A stretch of DNA of 64,000 nt, taken from the NCBI RefSeq assembly GCF_009834545.1, contig NZ_CP019427.1:3850001-3914000 (forward strand). Direction: 5' to 3'. The notes under the pieces were generated by a model, which was not told the DNA's origin, searched no databases, and saw nothing but the letters and a program-made list of their open reading frames with translations. The position numbers were made by a program, and so were the translations under genes. Of this stretch, positions 18,887 through 28,105 are shown in pieces (within the stretch, counting starts at the first letter, position 1; each line of letters begins with the position of its first letter). This stretch comes from Pseudomonas sp. S04 (GTDB lineage: Bacteria; Pseudomonadota; Gammaproteobacteria; Pseudomonadales; Pseudomonadaceae).

Positions 18887-21160
18887 CGACGATAAGTCCC
18901 TCTGCGCTCCATCGCTCGAACAGCCACGAAAAGCGGGGGATATCGAACCGTTCCCGAGCGGGAAAATCACCTACCTTGCGCCGCTGCCATTACCAACGCC
19001 AATACCACCCTATGGACCACATATTGGCGAGTTGAATGATGTGTATATGGACTTTGGGTTGGGATCACCGCAAGTATTTTCATGGCAAGTCATTTTTGGC
19101 GGGCCATTAACAATGACCTTTATGTTTGCCGTCTTGTTGCCTTTATTCAGTATTTTCTTTGGTCTCGTCTCAGGATACGACTGGCTCTACTCTTGGGAAT
19201 TCGCGGAAGAGTTATTTTTCCCGTCCTCAGAACTAGGATTGCAAACTGCCTTTGTCATGTTATCTATCGGCTTGGGAGTCTGGCACCACAACCACAAAAA
19301 ACGCGCCCAAATAATCCCCACCCGCTTCAACCGTCAACGCCGCGAAGTCTGTTTCATGCCCGAAGGCGCCACCGATCCCGTCTTCGTCCCGTGGGAATCC
19401 CTCTCCGCCTGGGTCATCGAAGCCCAGGGCGCGACCCAATACGGTATCCATCGCCAATACGGCATGGGCATCGGTTTCCGGCACGGCGAAACAATGACCA
19501 GCCTCGAATTCCCCTGCGCCGCCCTGCCCCTGGCCATCAGCCATTGGGAGGCGATTCGCGGTTACATGGAGTACGAGGTCAACGACCTTAAATCGATCCA
19601 GGACTTGCAGGATCTTCAAGGCCCCGACGACCCGCCCCACGAAGGCCTGCACACCTTCCGCAACGCCCGCGCGCGCATGCACCAGCAAATACGCGACGGT
19701 TCACGCTCTCGGCTGTCGGGGTTTTTCTGGCACCTGTACCACGTCATGACCCTGTGGACGATTCCCAACCACCTCGTCGAATGGGAAGTGCGCCGACTCG
19801 AAAGAATCGGCAAACAGACACTGCCCGACGTGATGCGCCAATGGTCAGAGCCGCTGCCAGAAGCGCAATGGGCCAAGCCCAGCGAAACGTTGCTGCGGCT
19901 GAGTGAACAGGTGCGCCAGATGCAAAAGCGCCAGCCACGAAGGCCGATCACGGAAATCTTCGCCGAGGTGCAGCGCTCGGCGGCGAGCGGTAAGCGTCGC
20001 GTATGAGTTGCTTTTCCAACTTCCTTAGCGTGCTGGTTGAAACCCAGTTTTTGGAACAGGCCGACCATGCCGAATAACGACGATAAGTCCCTCTGCGCCC
20101 CTTCGCTCGAACAGCCACGAAAAGCGGGGGATATCGAGCCGTTTCCGAGCGGGAAAATCACCTACCTCGCGCCGCTGCCATTACCAACGCCAGTGCCACC
20201 CTATGGACCACACATTGGCGAGTTGAACGACGTGTACATGGACTTTGGGTTGGGATCGCCTCAGGTCTTTATGTGGCAAATGACTCTGGGTGGGGCGTTC
20301 AACGTGTCGTTCTCAGTAATATTTCTGTTCCCTCTAATTACCGGTCTTTTGGGAGTGTTTTTTGGGTATGGACAGGAAGATATTTGGAACTCAGTAATAG
20401 GTATGTTTGAAGAAGGCTATGGGAACGCGTTAATAACCGGCCCCCTCATCTTATTCATCAGCCTGGGAGTCTGGCACCACCACCACAAAAAACGCGCCCA
20501 AATAACCCCCACCCGCTTCAACCGTCAACGCCGCGAAGTCTGTTTCATGCCCGAAGGCGCCACCGATCCCGTCTTCGTCCCGTGGGAATCCCTCTCCGCC
20601 TGGGTCATCGAAGCCCAAGGCGCGACCCAATACGGTATCCACCGCCAATACGGCATGGGCATCGGTTTCCGGCACGGCGAAACAATGACCAGCCTCGAAT
20701 TCCCCTGCGCCGCTCTGCCCCTGGCCATCAGCCATTGGGAGGCGATTCGCGGTTACATGGAGTACGAGGTCAACGACCTCAAATCGATTCAGGACTTGCA
20801 GGATCTTCAAGGCCCCGACGACCCGCCCCACGAAGGCCTGCACACCTTCCGCAACGCCCGCACGCGCATGCACCAGCAAATCCGCGACGGTTCACGCTCT
20901 CGGCTGTCGGGGTTTTTCTGGTACCTGTACCACGTCATGACGTTGTGGACGATTCCCAACCACCTCGTCGAATGGGAAGTGCGCCGACTCGAAAGAATCG
21001 GCAAACAGACACTGCCCGACGTGATGCGCCAATGGTCAGAGCCGCTGCCGGAAGCGCAGTGGGCCAAGCCGAGTGAGGAGTTGCTGCGGTTGAGTGAACA
21101 GGTGCGCCAGATGCAAAAGCGCCAGCCACGAAGGCCGATCACCGAGATATTTGCGCAAGT
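18840..21160 (+). repeat. Tandem duplication of effector tail plus DUF6708 gene (period 1191 bp)
   Basis: The sequence from 18840 recurs from 20031 with offset 1191. Both copies start with the last codons of the effector (LVETQFLEQADHAE and stop) overlapping the DUF6708 start, and run to about 19965 and 21156. Identity is very high except for about 190 bases (19080-19272 versus 20271-20463), which have diverged beyond simple alignment. Confidence 0.9.
18876..20006 (+). CDS. DUF6708-type membrane protein, copy 1 (putative immunity/accessory protein)
   Basis: A 376-residue protein. Its N-terminus is proline-rich (ITYLAPLPLPTPIPPYGPHI). Two hydrophobic segments follow at about 76-100 and 120-136, then a cytosolic-looking C-terminal domain (RFNRQRREVCFMPEGA ... 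PVFVPWESLSAWVIEAQG). The start ATG lies inside the effector's last codons, so translation is coupled. In Pseudomonas such genes follow VasX-like effectors, so an immunity or effector-linked role is inferred, not shown. The sequence 69-132 differs from copy 2 while the rest is nearly identical. Confidence 0.75.
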   Translation: MPNNDDKSLCAPSLEQPRKAGDIEPFPSGKITYLAPLPLPTPIPPYGPHIGELNDVYMDFGLGSPQVFSWQVIFGGPLTMTFMFAVLLPLFSIFFGLVSGYDWLYSWEFAEELFFPSSELGLQTAFVMLSIGLGVWHHNHKKRAQIIPTRFNRQRREVCFMPEGATDPVFVPWESLSAWVIEAQGATQYGIHRQYGMGIGFRHGETMTSLEFPCAALPLAISHWEAIRGYMEYEVNDLKSIQDLQDLQGPDDPPHEGLHTFRNARARMHQQIRDGSRSRLSGFFWHLYHVMTLWTIPNHLVEWEVRRLERIGKQTLPDVMRQWSEPLPEAQWAKPSETLLRLSEQVRQMQKRQPRRPITEIFAEVQRSAASGKRRV

Positions 21161-21197
21161 GCATAAGGGGTTTGAATCAGGGGATTGGTCGGTTTAA
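20067..21197 (+). CDS. DUF6708-type membrane protein, copy 2 with divergent membrane core
   Basis: Also 376 residues and almost identical to copy 1 at residues 1-68 and from about 133 on, but the membrane core (about 69-132, MWQMTLGGAFNVSFSVIFLF onward) has a different sequence of the same length. The last dozen residues also differ. The gene is preceded by a copied fragment of the effector tail in the same overlapping arrangement as copy 1, so it arose by duplication of the effector-immunity junction. It may protect against a different effector allele (orphan immunity); that is an inference from the pattern. Confidence 0.75.
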   Translation: MPNNDDKSLCAPSLEQPRKAGDIEPFPSGKITYLAPLPLPTPVPPYGPHIGELNDVYMDFGLGSPQVFMWQMTLGGAFNVSFSVIFLFPLITGLLGVFFGYGQEDIWNSVIGMFEEGYGNALITGPLILFISLGVWHHHHKKRAQITPTRFNRQRREVCFMPEGATDPVFVPWESLSAWVIEAQGATQYGIHRQYGMGIGFRHGETMTSLEFPCAALPLAISHWEAIRGYMEYEVNDLKSIQDLQDLQGPDDPPHEGLHTFRNARTRMHQQIRDGSRSRLSGFFWYLYHVMTLWTIPNHLVEWEVRRLERIGKQTLPDVMRQWSEPLPEAQWAKPSEELLRLSEQVRQMQKRQPRRPITEIFAQVHKGFESGDWSV

Positions 21198-21249
21198 GGG
21201 GGTTGGGGCCGCTTCGTAGCCATCGGAGGTAACCCCCTGAGCACACAAT

Positions 21250-21275
21250 GGCGGCGACAGAGAGTTGTCGCCGCC
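21250..21275. terminator. Hairpin between convergent transcription units
   Basis: A perfect 10-bp stem (GGCGGCGACA / TGTCGCCGCC) with a six-base loop lies between the DUF6708 copy 2 stop and the transporter 3' end. No T-run follows directly, so it may be a weak terminator or a stabilising mRNA end. Confidence 0.45.
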
Positions 21276-21294
21276 CGGCCCCGATCTTTTGATC

Positions 21295-22575
21295 TTAAGC
21301 GGTCAGCGAATAAATCAACGCTGTAATCGCCACCAACCCTACCGCCGTGACAAACACATTCGACGCCTGACCACGATACCGCGCCATCGCCGGCACCTTA
21401 CGGATCGCATACATCGGCATCAGGAACAGGATCGCCGCGATGATCGGCCCACCCAGGGTCTCGATCATGCCCAGGATGCTCGGGTTCAGCGTCGCGACAA
21501 TCCAGCACACCACCAGCATGAACGCCGCAGTCATGCGGTCCAGGGCCTTGGCACCCGGACGCTTGCCGCTTTTCACGATCAACCCCTTGAGGCCTTCACT
21601 GGCACCGATGTAGTGACCCAGGAACGACTTGGAGATCGCCACGAACGCAATCAACGGCGCCACGAACGCGATGGTCGGGTTGCTGAAGTGGTTGGCCAGG
21701 TACGACAGGATCGACAGGTTCTGCGCCTTGGCTTCGGCCAACTGCGCAGGCGACAGGGTCAACACGCAACTGAAGACGAAGAACAGCACCATTGCCACCA
21801 TCAACAGGTGAGCGCGGGACAGGATCTGCGAGCTGCGTTCTTCGGCGTGGACGCCATAACGACGCTTCTGGTCTACCGCGAACGCCGAGATGATCGGCGA
21901 GTGGTTGAACGAGAAGACCATCACCGGAATCGCCAGCCACAGCGTATGCAGCAACGCCGAAGGCTCTGGCAGGGTGCTCGCGGTGCTGAGGATGCCGCCA
22001 TTCCAGTGCGGAATCAGGAACACCGCCAGGAACAGCAGCGCGACGATGAACGGGTAGACCATCAGGCTCATCGCCTTGACGATCACTTGCTCGCCACAAC
22101 GTACCACCGCCAGCAGGCCAAGGATCAGCACGAACGACAGGATCGCCCGCGGTGGCGGCATGATGTGCAACTGGTGCTCAAGGAAGCTGCCAACGGTGTT
22201 GGTCAAAGCCACGCTGTAGATCAGCAGGATCGGAAAGATCGCGAAGAAGTACAGCAAGGTGATCAGCGCGCCGGCCTTGAGGCCGAAATGCTCTTCGACC
22301 ACCTCGGTGATGTCGGCGCCCTCGCGACCGGACAACACGAAGCGGGTCAGGCCCCGGTGTGCATAAAAGGTCATGGGGAATGCCAGCAGCGCCAGGATCA
22401 ACAGCGGCCAGAAACCGCCAACACCTGCGTTGATCGGCAAAAACAAGGTTCCCGCACCAATCGCCGTGCCAAACAGGCCCAGCATCCAGGTGGTGTCATG
22501 ACGATTCCAGCTAGTGAGGCTTGCTGGTGCCGCCGCTTCATAACGCTCATCAACGCTATTGGCCTGATCATTCAT
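21295..22575 (-). CDS. HAAAP-family amino-acid/proton symporter (SdaC-like)
   Basis: A 426-residue inner-membrane protein with about 11 helices. It opens with LGLFGTAIGAGTLFLPINAG, the signature of the hydroxy/aromatic amino-acid permease family, and further on has SFNHSPIISAFAVDQ and FVAISKSFLGHYIGASEG, which are close to serine/threonine transporters SdaC/TdcC. It probably imports serine or threonine with protons; the exact substrate is not readable. The start at 22575 (MNDQANSVDER) has GGAG nine bases upstream; an ATG nine codons earlier is less well placed. Monocistronic, divergent from the dehydrogenase gene. Confidence 0.87.
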   Translation of the reverse strand: MNDQANSVDERYEAAAPASLTSWNRHDTTWMLGLFGTAIGAGTLFLPINAGVGGFWPLLILALLAFPMTFYAHRGLTRFVLSGREGADITEVVEEHFGLKAGALITLLYFFAIFPILLIYSVALTNTVGSFLEHQLHIMPPPRAILSFVLILGLLAVVRCGEQVIVKAMSLMVYPFIVALLFLAVFLIPHWNGGILSTASTLPEPSALLHTLWLAIPVMVFSFNHSPIISAFAVDQKRRYGVHAEERSSQILSRAHLLMVAMVLFFVFSCVLTLSPAQLAEAKAQNLSILSYLANHFSNPTIAFVAPLIAFVAISKSFLGHYIGASEGLKGLIVKSGKRPGAKALDRMTAAFMLVVCWIVATLNPSILGMIETLGGPIIAAILFLMPMYAIRKVPAMARYRGQASNVFVTAVGLVAITALIYSLTA

Positions 22576-22889
22576 CCGGTCGGATCTCCGCATTCCGGTC
22601 ACTTGCCACTCGGTCAGGGCGAGTCAGAAAAAGCTGACAGGCAGCGCCCCGGCCGAAACAGGGGCGCGATTGTCCGGGATTAATCAACAGAAGCAAAGAC
22701 TTAGCTGAGGAGCGGTGGTGCAGATCAGATGATCAGGCGGTTTTTTTCCACTAACCCTGCAAAAAACCTGCTCGACGGTGCTTTGACGCCACGCAACCCA
22801 CCCCGCCGAGCCCATTGCCAAACGCTGCGCCAGCCAGCAATCTTCAGCAGTGTGATGTGACCCTCATTCAATGCCTAAAGGAGCCGAGC

Positions 22890-23855
22890 ATGCCCGCAAC
22901 TGTCCTGGTACTGGTTGAAACCATCAACGACTACCTGCCGATTCTCGAACACCAAGGCTTTCACCTGATCCTCGCCCCCACTCCTACCGAACGCACCCAA
23001 GCCATCAACACCTACGGCGGGCAAATCGACGCAGTGCTGACTCGCGGGCCACTGGGTCTGTATGCCGAAGAAATCGCCGCCCTGCCCAACCTGAAGATCA
23101 TCTGCGTGATCGGCGCCGGCTACGAGCAGGTCGATCTGCAGGCCGCCAGCAACCGGGGCATTCGCGTGACCAATGGTGCGGGGGTCAACGCCTCATCGGT
23201 GGCCGACCATGCCATGGCCCTGTTGTTGGCACTGGTGCGTGACATTCCCCGGGCCGATTCGGCAGTGCGCCGCGGCGAATGGCCGAAAATCATGCGCCCC
23301 TCCCTCGCCGGCAAGCGCCTGGGCATACTCGGGCTCGGTGCGGTGGGCATGGCTATCGCCAAGCGCGCGGCCAATGGTTTTGACATGAGCGTCAGTTACC
23401 ACAACCGCCAGGTGCGCAACGACGTGCCCTATGACTTCTGCTCCACCCCCACCGAACTGGCGCGGGCCTCGGACTTTCTGATGGTTTGCACCCCGGGCGG
23501 CCTGGGCACCCAGCACCTGATCAACAAGCAGGCGCTGGACGCCCTCGGTCCCCACGGTTTTATCGTCAACATTGCCCGCGCCAGCGTGATCGTCACCAGC
23601 GACTTGATCAGCGCCCTGGAGCAGCGCCGGATCGCCGGAGCCGCCCTGGATGTGTTCGATGACGAACCCCAAGTGCCGGATGCGCTCAAGGCCCTGAACA
23701 ATGTGATCCTCACCCCTCACGTCGCCGGCCTGTCGCCCGAAGCGACCCAGGGCACCGTGGAACTGGTGGGGCAGAACCTGCTGGCGTTCTTCTCCAGTCG
23801 CCCGCTGCTGACCCCCATAGAACTGCCACCGGCGGCTCGGCGCGCGCTGCGCTGA
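22890..23855 (+). CDS. NAD(P)-dependent D-2-hydroxyacid dehydrogenase
   Basis: A 321-residue protein of the D-isomer 2-hydroxyacid dehydrogenase family. The Rossmann motif is LGILGLGAVGMAIAKRA (about 145-160). Catalytic residues are the Arg in VNIARAS, the Glu in DVFDDEPQVP and the His in ILTPHVAGLSPE. It probably reduces glyoxylate or hydroxypyruvate, or another 2-oxoacid; the closest general match is the GhrB-like group. The start at 22890 is set by AAAGGAG nine bases upstream. It has no clear operon partner. Confidence 0.88.
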   Translation: MPATVLVLVETINDYLPILEHQGFHLILAPTPTERTQAINTYGGQIDAVLTRGPLGLYAEEIAALPNLKIICVIGAGYEQVDLQAASNRGIRVTNGAGVNASSVADHAMALLLALVRDIPRADSAVRRGEWPKIMRPSLAGKRLGILGLGAVGMAIAKRAANGFDMSVSYHNRQVRNDVPYDFCSTPTELARASDFLMVCTPGGLGTQHLINKQALDALGPHGFIVNIARASVIVTSDLISALEQRRIAGAALDVFDDEPQVPDALKALNNVILTPHVAGLSPEATQGTVELVGQNLLAFFSSRPLLTPIELPPAARRALR

Positions 23856-23999
23856 AGCACTTTCAAACGCCTGTATCAAAAGCAATGATTAACCGGCAAC
23901 ACGCTCACCTATAAAGGGCCGCCGTGGTTGTGGGTGCCGGGTGTGCGCATTAGATTAGCCAATAATTCCTGCCATCCAGAATAAGCAGAAGGGATAAGC

Positions 24000-25067
24000 A
24001 TGGCGCTTAACGACCAGTCCACCCGTATTCGCGCAGGCGAAGAACTCGATGCCAGCCTGATCGATCCGTACCTCAAGGCCCACATTCCGGGCTTGAGCGG
24101 GTTGCCACAGATCAGCCAGTTCCCCGGCGGTGCGTCGAACCTGACGTACCTGCTGGAATACCCCGAGCAGGAATTTGTCCTGCGTCGCCCGCCCTTTGGC
24201 CACAAGGCCAAGTCCGCCCATGATATGGGCCGCGAGTTCCGCATCCTCAACCAGCTCAAGGACGGCTTCCCTTACTGCCCCAAAGCCTACGTGCACTGCA
24301 CCGACGAAGCGGTGATCGGCGCCGAGTTCTATGTAATGGAACGGGTCAAGGGCATCATCCTGCGCTCCGAACTGCCACCGGAGCTGGGCCTGGATGCGAC
24401 AAAGACCCAGGCACTGTGCAAGAGCTTCATCGACAAGCTCGTCGAGTTGCATGGCGTCGACTACCAGGCCTGTGGCCTGGCCGACCTGGGCAAGCCTGAA
24501 GGTTATGTGGCGCGGCAGATTCGTGGCTGGAGCGAGCGCTACGACAAGGCCCTGACCCCGGATGCGCCGAGCTGGGAGGCGGTCAAGGCCTGGCTCAACG
24601 ACAAGATGCCAGCCGACCACCCGACGTCGAGCATCGTGCACAACGACTATCGCTTCGACAACGTGATCCTCGACCCTCACAACCCAATGCAGATCATTGG
24701 CGTGCTGGACTGGGAGCTGACCACCCTGGGCGATCCGCTGATGGACCTGGGCAACTCCCTCGCCTACTGGATCGAGGCCGCCGACCCGGCGCCAGTGCAA
24801 CTGATGCGCCGCCAACCCAGCCATGCCCCCGGCATGCTGACCCGGCGTGAGTTCGTCGATTACTACGCCGAACGCTCAGGCATCCAGATCGACAATTTCG
24901 ACTTCTACTACACCTACGGGCTGTTCCGCCTGGCCGGTATCGTGCAGCAGATCTACTACCGCTTCTTCCATGGCCAGACCCAGGACAAACGCTTTGCGCA
25001 GTTCATCTCGATGAACAAACTGCTGGAGCAGATGAGCCTGCAAGTGATCCACAAATCCAGCCTCTGA
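24000..25067 (+). CDS. APH-fold phosphotransferase (LvaA/ACAD10-like)
   Basis: A 355-residue kinase-like protein. It has the glycine-rich entry FPGGASNLTYLLE, the catalytic loop IVHNDYRFDNVILD (about 215-228) and the metal-binding GVLDWELTTLGDP. This group is the aminoglycoside-phosphotransferase-like family linked to acyl-CoA dehydrogenases. In levulinate catabolism (LvaA) a relative phosphorylates a 4-hydroxyacyl-CoA. Here it precedes an SDR gene by 39 bases, which fits oxidation/phosphorylation of a hydroxyacyl substrate; the substrate is inferred only. Confidence 0.83.
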   Translation: MALNDQSTRIRAGEELDASLIDPYLKAHIPGLSGLPQISQFPGGASNLTYLLEYPEQEFVLRRPPFGHKAKSAHDMGREFRILNQLKDGFPYCPKAYVHCTDEAVIGAEFYVMERVKGIILRSELPPELGLDATKTQALCKSFIDKLVELHGVDYQACGLADLGKPEGYVARQIRGWSERYDKALTPDAPSWEAVKAWLNDKMPADHPTSSIVHNDYRFDNVILDPHNPMQIIGVLDWELTTLGDPLMDLGNSLAYWIEAADPAPVQLMRRQPSHAPGMLTRREFVDYYAERSGIQIDNFDFYYTYGLFRLAGIVQQIYYRFFHGQTQDKRFAQFISMNKLLEQMSLQVIHKSSL

Positions 25068-25106
25068 CCGCCCTTCCGGCGCCACGCCCCCTCACAAGGA
25101 AAAACC

Positions 25107-25874
25107 ATGTCCAAGACTCAGTTGTTCGACCTCGACGGCAAGATCGCGTTTGTCTCCGGCGCCAGCCGTGGCATCGGTGAGGCCATTGCCCGGCTGCTGG
25201 CCCAGCAAGGCGCCCATGTGATCGTGTCGAGCCGCAAGCTCGAGGGTTGCCAGCACGTGGCCGACGCCATCATCGCCGAAGGCGGCAAGGCTACTGCGAT
25301 TGCTTGCCACATTGGAGAAATGGAGCAGATCAGCCAGGTCTTTGCCGGGATCCGCGAACAGTTCGGCCGCCTGGATATCCTGGTCAACAATGCGGCCACC
25401 AACCCGCAGTTCTGCAACGTGCTGGACACGGACCTGGGGGCCTTCCAGAAAACCGTCGATGTGAATATCCGTGGGTACTTCTTCATGTCGGTGGAAGCCG
25501 GCAAGCTGATGCGCGAGAACGGGGGCGGCAGCATCATCAACGTGGCGTCGATCAACGGCATCTCGCCGGGTATCTTCCAGGGCATCTACTCGGTGACCAA
25601 GGCCGCGGTGATCAACATGACCAAGGTCTTTGCCAAGGAATGTGCGCAATTCGGCATTCGCTGCAACGCCCTGCTGCCGGGCCTGACTGACACCAAGTTT
25701 GCCTCGGCGCTGGTCAAGAACGACGCGATCCTCAATACCGCACTGCAACAGATCCCGCTCAAGCGCGTGGCTGCGCCGAGTGAAATGGCGGGCGCGGTGC
25801 TGTACCTGGCGAGCGATGCGTCCAGCTATACCACTGGGGTTTCGTTGAATGTGGATGGGGGCTTCCTGTCCTGA
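25107..25874 (+). CDS. SDR-family oxidoreductase
   Basis: A 255-residue classical short-chain dehydrogenase: cofactor motif VSGASRGIGEAIARLL (about 14-29), NNAAT, the catalytic Ser in INVASINGISPG and the Tyr-Lys pair YSVTKAA, and an end LYLASDASSYTTGVSLNVDGG. It likely oxidises or reduces a hydroxy/keto group using NAD(P). It is 39 bases after the phosphotransferase gene with AAGGA before the start, so the two form an operon. The substrate is unknown. Confidence 0.88.
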   Translation: MSKTQLFDLDGKIAFVSGASRGIGEAIARLLAQQGAHVIVSSRKLEGCQHVADAIIAEGGKATAIACHIGEMEQISQVFAGIREQFGRLDILVNNAATNPQFCNVLDTDLGAFQKTVDVNIRGYFFMSVEAGKLMRENGGGSIINVASINGISPGIFQGIYSVTKAAVINMTKVFAKECAQFGIRCNALLPGLTDTKFASALVKNDAILNTALQQIPLKRVAAPSEMAGAVLYLASDASSYTTGVSLNVDGGFLS

Positions 25875-25885
25875 CCGCTAGGTAG

Positions 25886-25956
25886 CCTGTAGGAGCTGCC
25901 GAGAGCAACGAAGCTGCATTCGATCAAAGATCGCAGCCTTCGGCAGCGTCTACAGG
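25886..25956. repeat. REP-like palindrome between convergent genes
   Basis: Arms CCTGTAGGAGCTGCCGA (25886-25902) and TCGGCAGCGTCTACAGG (25940-25956) pair with two or three mismatches. This GTAGGAGCTGCCGA type is a common Pseudomonas intergenic repeat and may end both transcripts. Confidence 0.7.
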
Positions 25957-27395
25957 GGTGGCTGGTGGCCCTGTACCAAACGCTGCGCCAGCGCCTTGGC
26001 CTGGCTTGCCACATCCGTCACCGCGGTACTTTCCCACCACATGCCTCGCAAGGGTGGCCCCATGGCGAACAGCCGTTGGGCGACCTGGCCCTGGGCGTCG
26101 ATCACTGCCCCATCGGCTCGCGCGGCAATCCCCAGGGCCAGCGGCCCCGGCTGGATCAAGCCACGGACCAGCAACTGCCGGGGTAATGGCCGGGCAACCC
26201 GGCGCCAGTCGTATTCGATGCCACTGGAGTTGATCAAGGCATCGCCGCCGACCACCGTTATCTCAGACTCGCCGCGTCGCCGCAGCGCCAGGCTGAGCCG
26301 ACCCTCGTGCGCCGGCAGCAGGCCCTTGAACGACGCTGCGTGAATCCGCAGCCGTCCCTGCTCATGCAAACGGGCCACCAATTTGGCACTCAGGGGTGGC
26401 GAACGGTGGTGATGGCTTTCCCACCAGGGCCGCACATGCCGCACGAACTGCCGGCGCTGCACGTCCGTGGCCTGGCTCCACAAGCGCGCGATATGAGCGC
26501 GCACGGTGTCCAGCGGCGCTTGCCAGTCGATGCCCTGGGCCAGCGCCGCCCGGCACTGGCGGCGCACCTCGTGAAGCAGTTGTCGGGGGCTGCGGATGTC
26601 CGGGTCCAGGGCCAGGAAATCCACCCACTCCGGCGGTTGCCGCCGCACATGCGGCAACAGGCCGTGGCGGGAGAACACTTCGATTGGTCCACGGTGGCCG
26701 GCCTGCTCCAATGAGACCACGGCATCGACCATGGTCAGGCCGGAGCCGATGATCATCACTGTCGCGTGCGGATCGAGTTCCGCCATCGCCGCCACGTCCC
26801 AGGGATCGAGCGCCGCTGCGTTGATCCCGCTGGAGTGGGTTTGCGGGGTTCTCGCCGCCGGGAACATGCCAGTGGCCAGCACCGCAAACTCACCGCGTAG
26901 CCGGCTGCCGTCACTCAAGGTCAACCAGGTCGCCTGGGCATCGACCTGCAGGTCCACCACTTCGCCGCGCACATGCTCGACGCTCGAGCCCTGCAGGGCA
27001 CCCTGTTCCTGCGCTTGCGCCAGGCGCTGTTGCACATAGACCCCGAACAGCCCCCGCGGCGGGAACAACTCGGCAACCGGCACCGCTTGCTCTGCCGATT
27101 CCGGCCAGCCACCGGTGGCGATGAAGGCGCTCAGCCATTGGCTCAGGTCATCGGCATTGTCCGGATCGACGCTCATCCGCGCCGCGTTGCCATTGAGGGT
27201 ATGGCCCAGTTCGACGGCACTGTAGGCCTCACCACGACCCAATTCGGCGCGCGGTTCGATCACCAGCACCTGGCGTCGGCCCGGCAGGCGCATCAATTGC
27301 GCTGCCAGCAGTGCACCACTCAAGCCACCGCCGACAATCAGGATATCGGCGCTACGGAAATCCGGCGGTGTTTGCTCGCAGGGAATCTCGCTCAT
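25950..27395 (-). CDS. FAD/NAD(P)-binding flavoprotein
   Basis: A 481-residue protein with an N-terminal FAD dinucleotide motif (ADILIVGGGLSGALLAAQLM, about 16-35), the LGRGEAYSAVELGHTLN stretch characteristic of the NAD_binding_9/HcaR-like group, a second nucleotide-binding motif VMIIGSGLTMVDAVVSLEQAG, and VLATGMFP. It is likely a soluble oxidoreductase of the group found near siderophore, sulfur or hydroxyacyl metabolism; the substrate cannot be assigned. It lies 64 bases downstream of the XRE-cupin gene on the same strand and may share its transcript. Confidence 0.78.
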   Translation of the reverse strand: MSEIPCEQTPPDFRSADILIVGGGLSGALLAAQLMRLPGRRQVLVIEPRAELGRGEAYSAVELGHTLNGNAARMSVDPDNADDLSQWLSAFIATGGWPESAEQAVPVAELFPPRGLFGVYVQQRLAQAQEQGALQGSSVEHVRGEVVDLQVDAQATWLTLSDGSRLRGEFAVLATGMFPAARTPQTHSSGINAAALDPWDVAAMAELDPHATVMIIGSGLTMVDAVVSLEQAGHRGPIEVFSRHGLLPHVRRQPPEWVDFLALDPDIRSPRQLLHEVRRQCRAALAQGIDWQAPLDTVRAHIARLWSQATDVQRRQFVRHVRPWWESHHHRSPPLSAKLVARLHEQGRLRIHAASFKGLLPAHEGRLSLALRRRGESEITVVGGDALINSSGIEYDWRRVARPLPRQLLVRGLIQPGPLALGIAARADGAVIDAQGQVAQRLFAMGPPLRGMWWESTAVTDVASQAKALAQRLVQGHQPPL

Positions 27396-27458
27396 GAATT
27401 TCTCATAATTATTTTTAATTCAATGATTTAGATAGCTTTTAGAGAATCTACATGAGGT

Positions 27459-28022
27459 TTAGATCACCACGTTACGGACAAACCTGACAGCCACGGCGCC
27501 ATCGTTGCGATAGGCGTGGGTGCGGTCGCTGGCAAAACTGATGAACTCACCGCTCGACAATAGCCGTTCCTCATCGCCCAGCACCACCGTCAGGCAACCC
27601 TCGAAGACATACACCTGTTCACTCCAGCCTTCGGCATCCGCTTCCGACAGATAGTTCTCGCCGGGCTCTAGCCGCCATTGCCATAGCTCCACCTCGCGAC
27701 TGGCGCTGGCCTTGGCCAACAACACCGCCTGGCTGCCGGGGATTGCCCCGGCCCAGGCCAACTCGTTGATGCGACTGGGGTCACGGGCGTCGGGGGCTTG
27801 GATCAAGTCACTGAAGGCCACGTCCAGCGCTTCGGCAACCCGGTCGAGGGTGGTCAGGCTGACGTTCTTCTCGCCAGCCTCGATGGCTACCAGCATCCGT
27901 CGGCTGACCCCGGACTTTTCTGCCAGCGCAGTCTGGCTCAGTTCGGCGGCATGGCGCAGGCGGCGAACATTCTGGCTGACGTGTTGCAGGACGGAGGCGC
28001 GTTGGCCATGGTCTTTGTGCAC
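27459..28022 (-). CDS. XRE-family regulator with C-terminal cupin
   Basis: A 187-residue regulator with an N-terminal HTH_3 domain (NVRRLRHAAELSQTALAEKSGVSRRMLVAIEAGEKNVS, about 17-54) and a C-terminal cupin (about 115-180, WSEQVYVFEGCLTVVLGDEER ... GEFISFASDRTHAYRN). This layout is typical of repressors that sense a small ligand. The GTG start at 28022 is inferred from where the domain begins. It is divergent from the EamA transporter across 83 bases, and a perfect 12-bp palindrome there is a good operator candidate. Confidence 0.82.
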   Translation of the reverse strand: MHKDHGQRASVLQHVSQNVRRLRHAAELSQTALAEKSGVSRRMLVAIEAGEKNVSLTTLDRVAEALDVAFSDLIQAPDARDPSRINELAWAGAIPGSQAVLLAKASASREVELWQWRLEPGENYLSEADAEGWSEQVYVFEGCLTVVLGDEERLLSSGEFISFASDRTHAYRNDGAVAVRFVRNVVI

Positions 28023-28046
28023 TATATTGCTCACTTTTTTGATTGC

Positions 28047-28058
28047 GCAGTATACTGC
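28047..28058. promoter_or_regulatory. Perfect palindrome, candidate operator
   Basis: GCAGTATACTGC is a 12-bp perfect palindrome lying between the divergent starts of the XRE-cupin regulator and the EamA exporter. Autorepression and control of the exporter are inferred from position. Confidence 0.45.
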
Positions 28059-28105
28059 CCAACTGTCGACGCATTGTGCGTCCCACTCAGGAAGCGCGCA
28101 AGACC

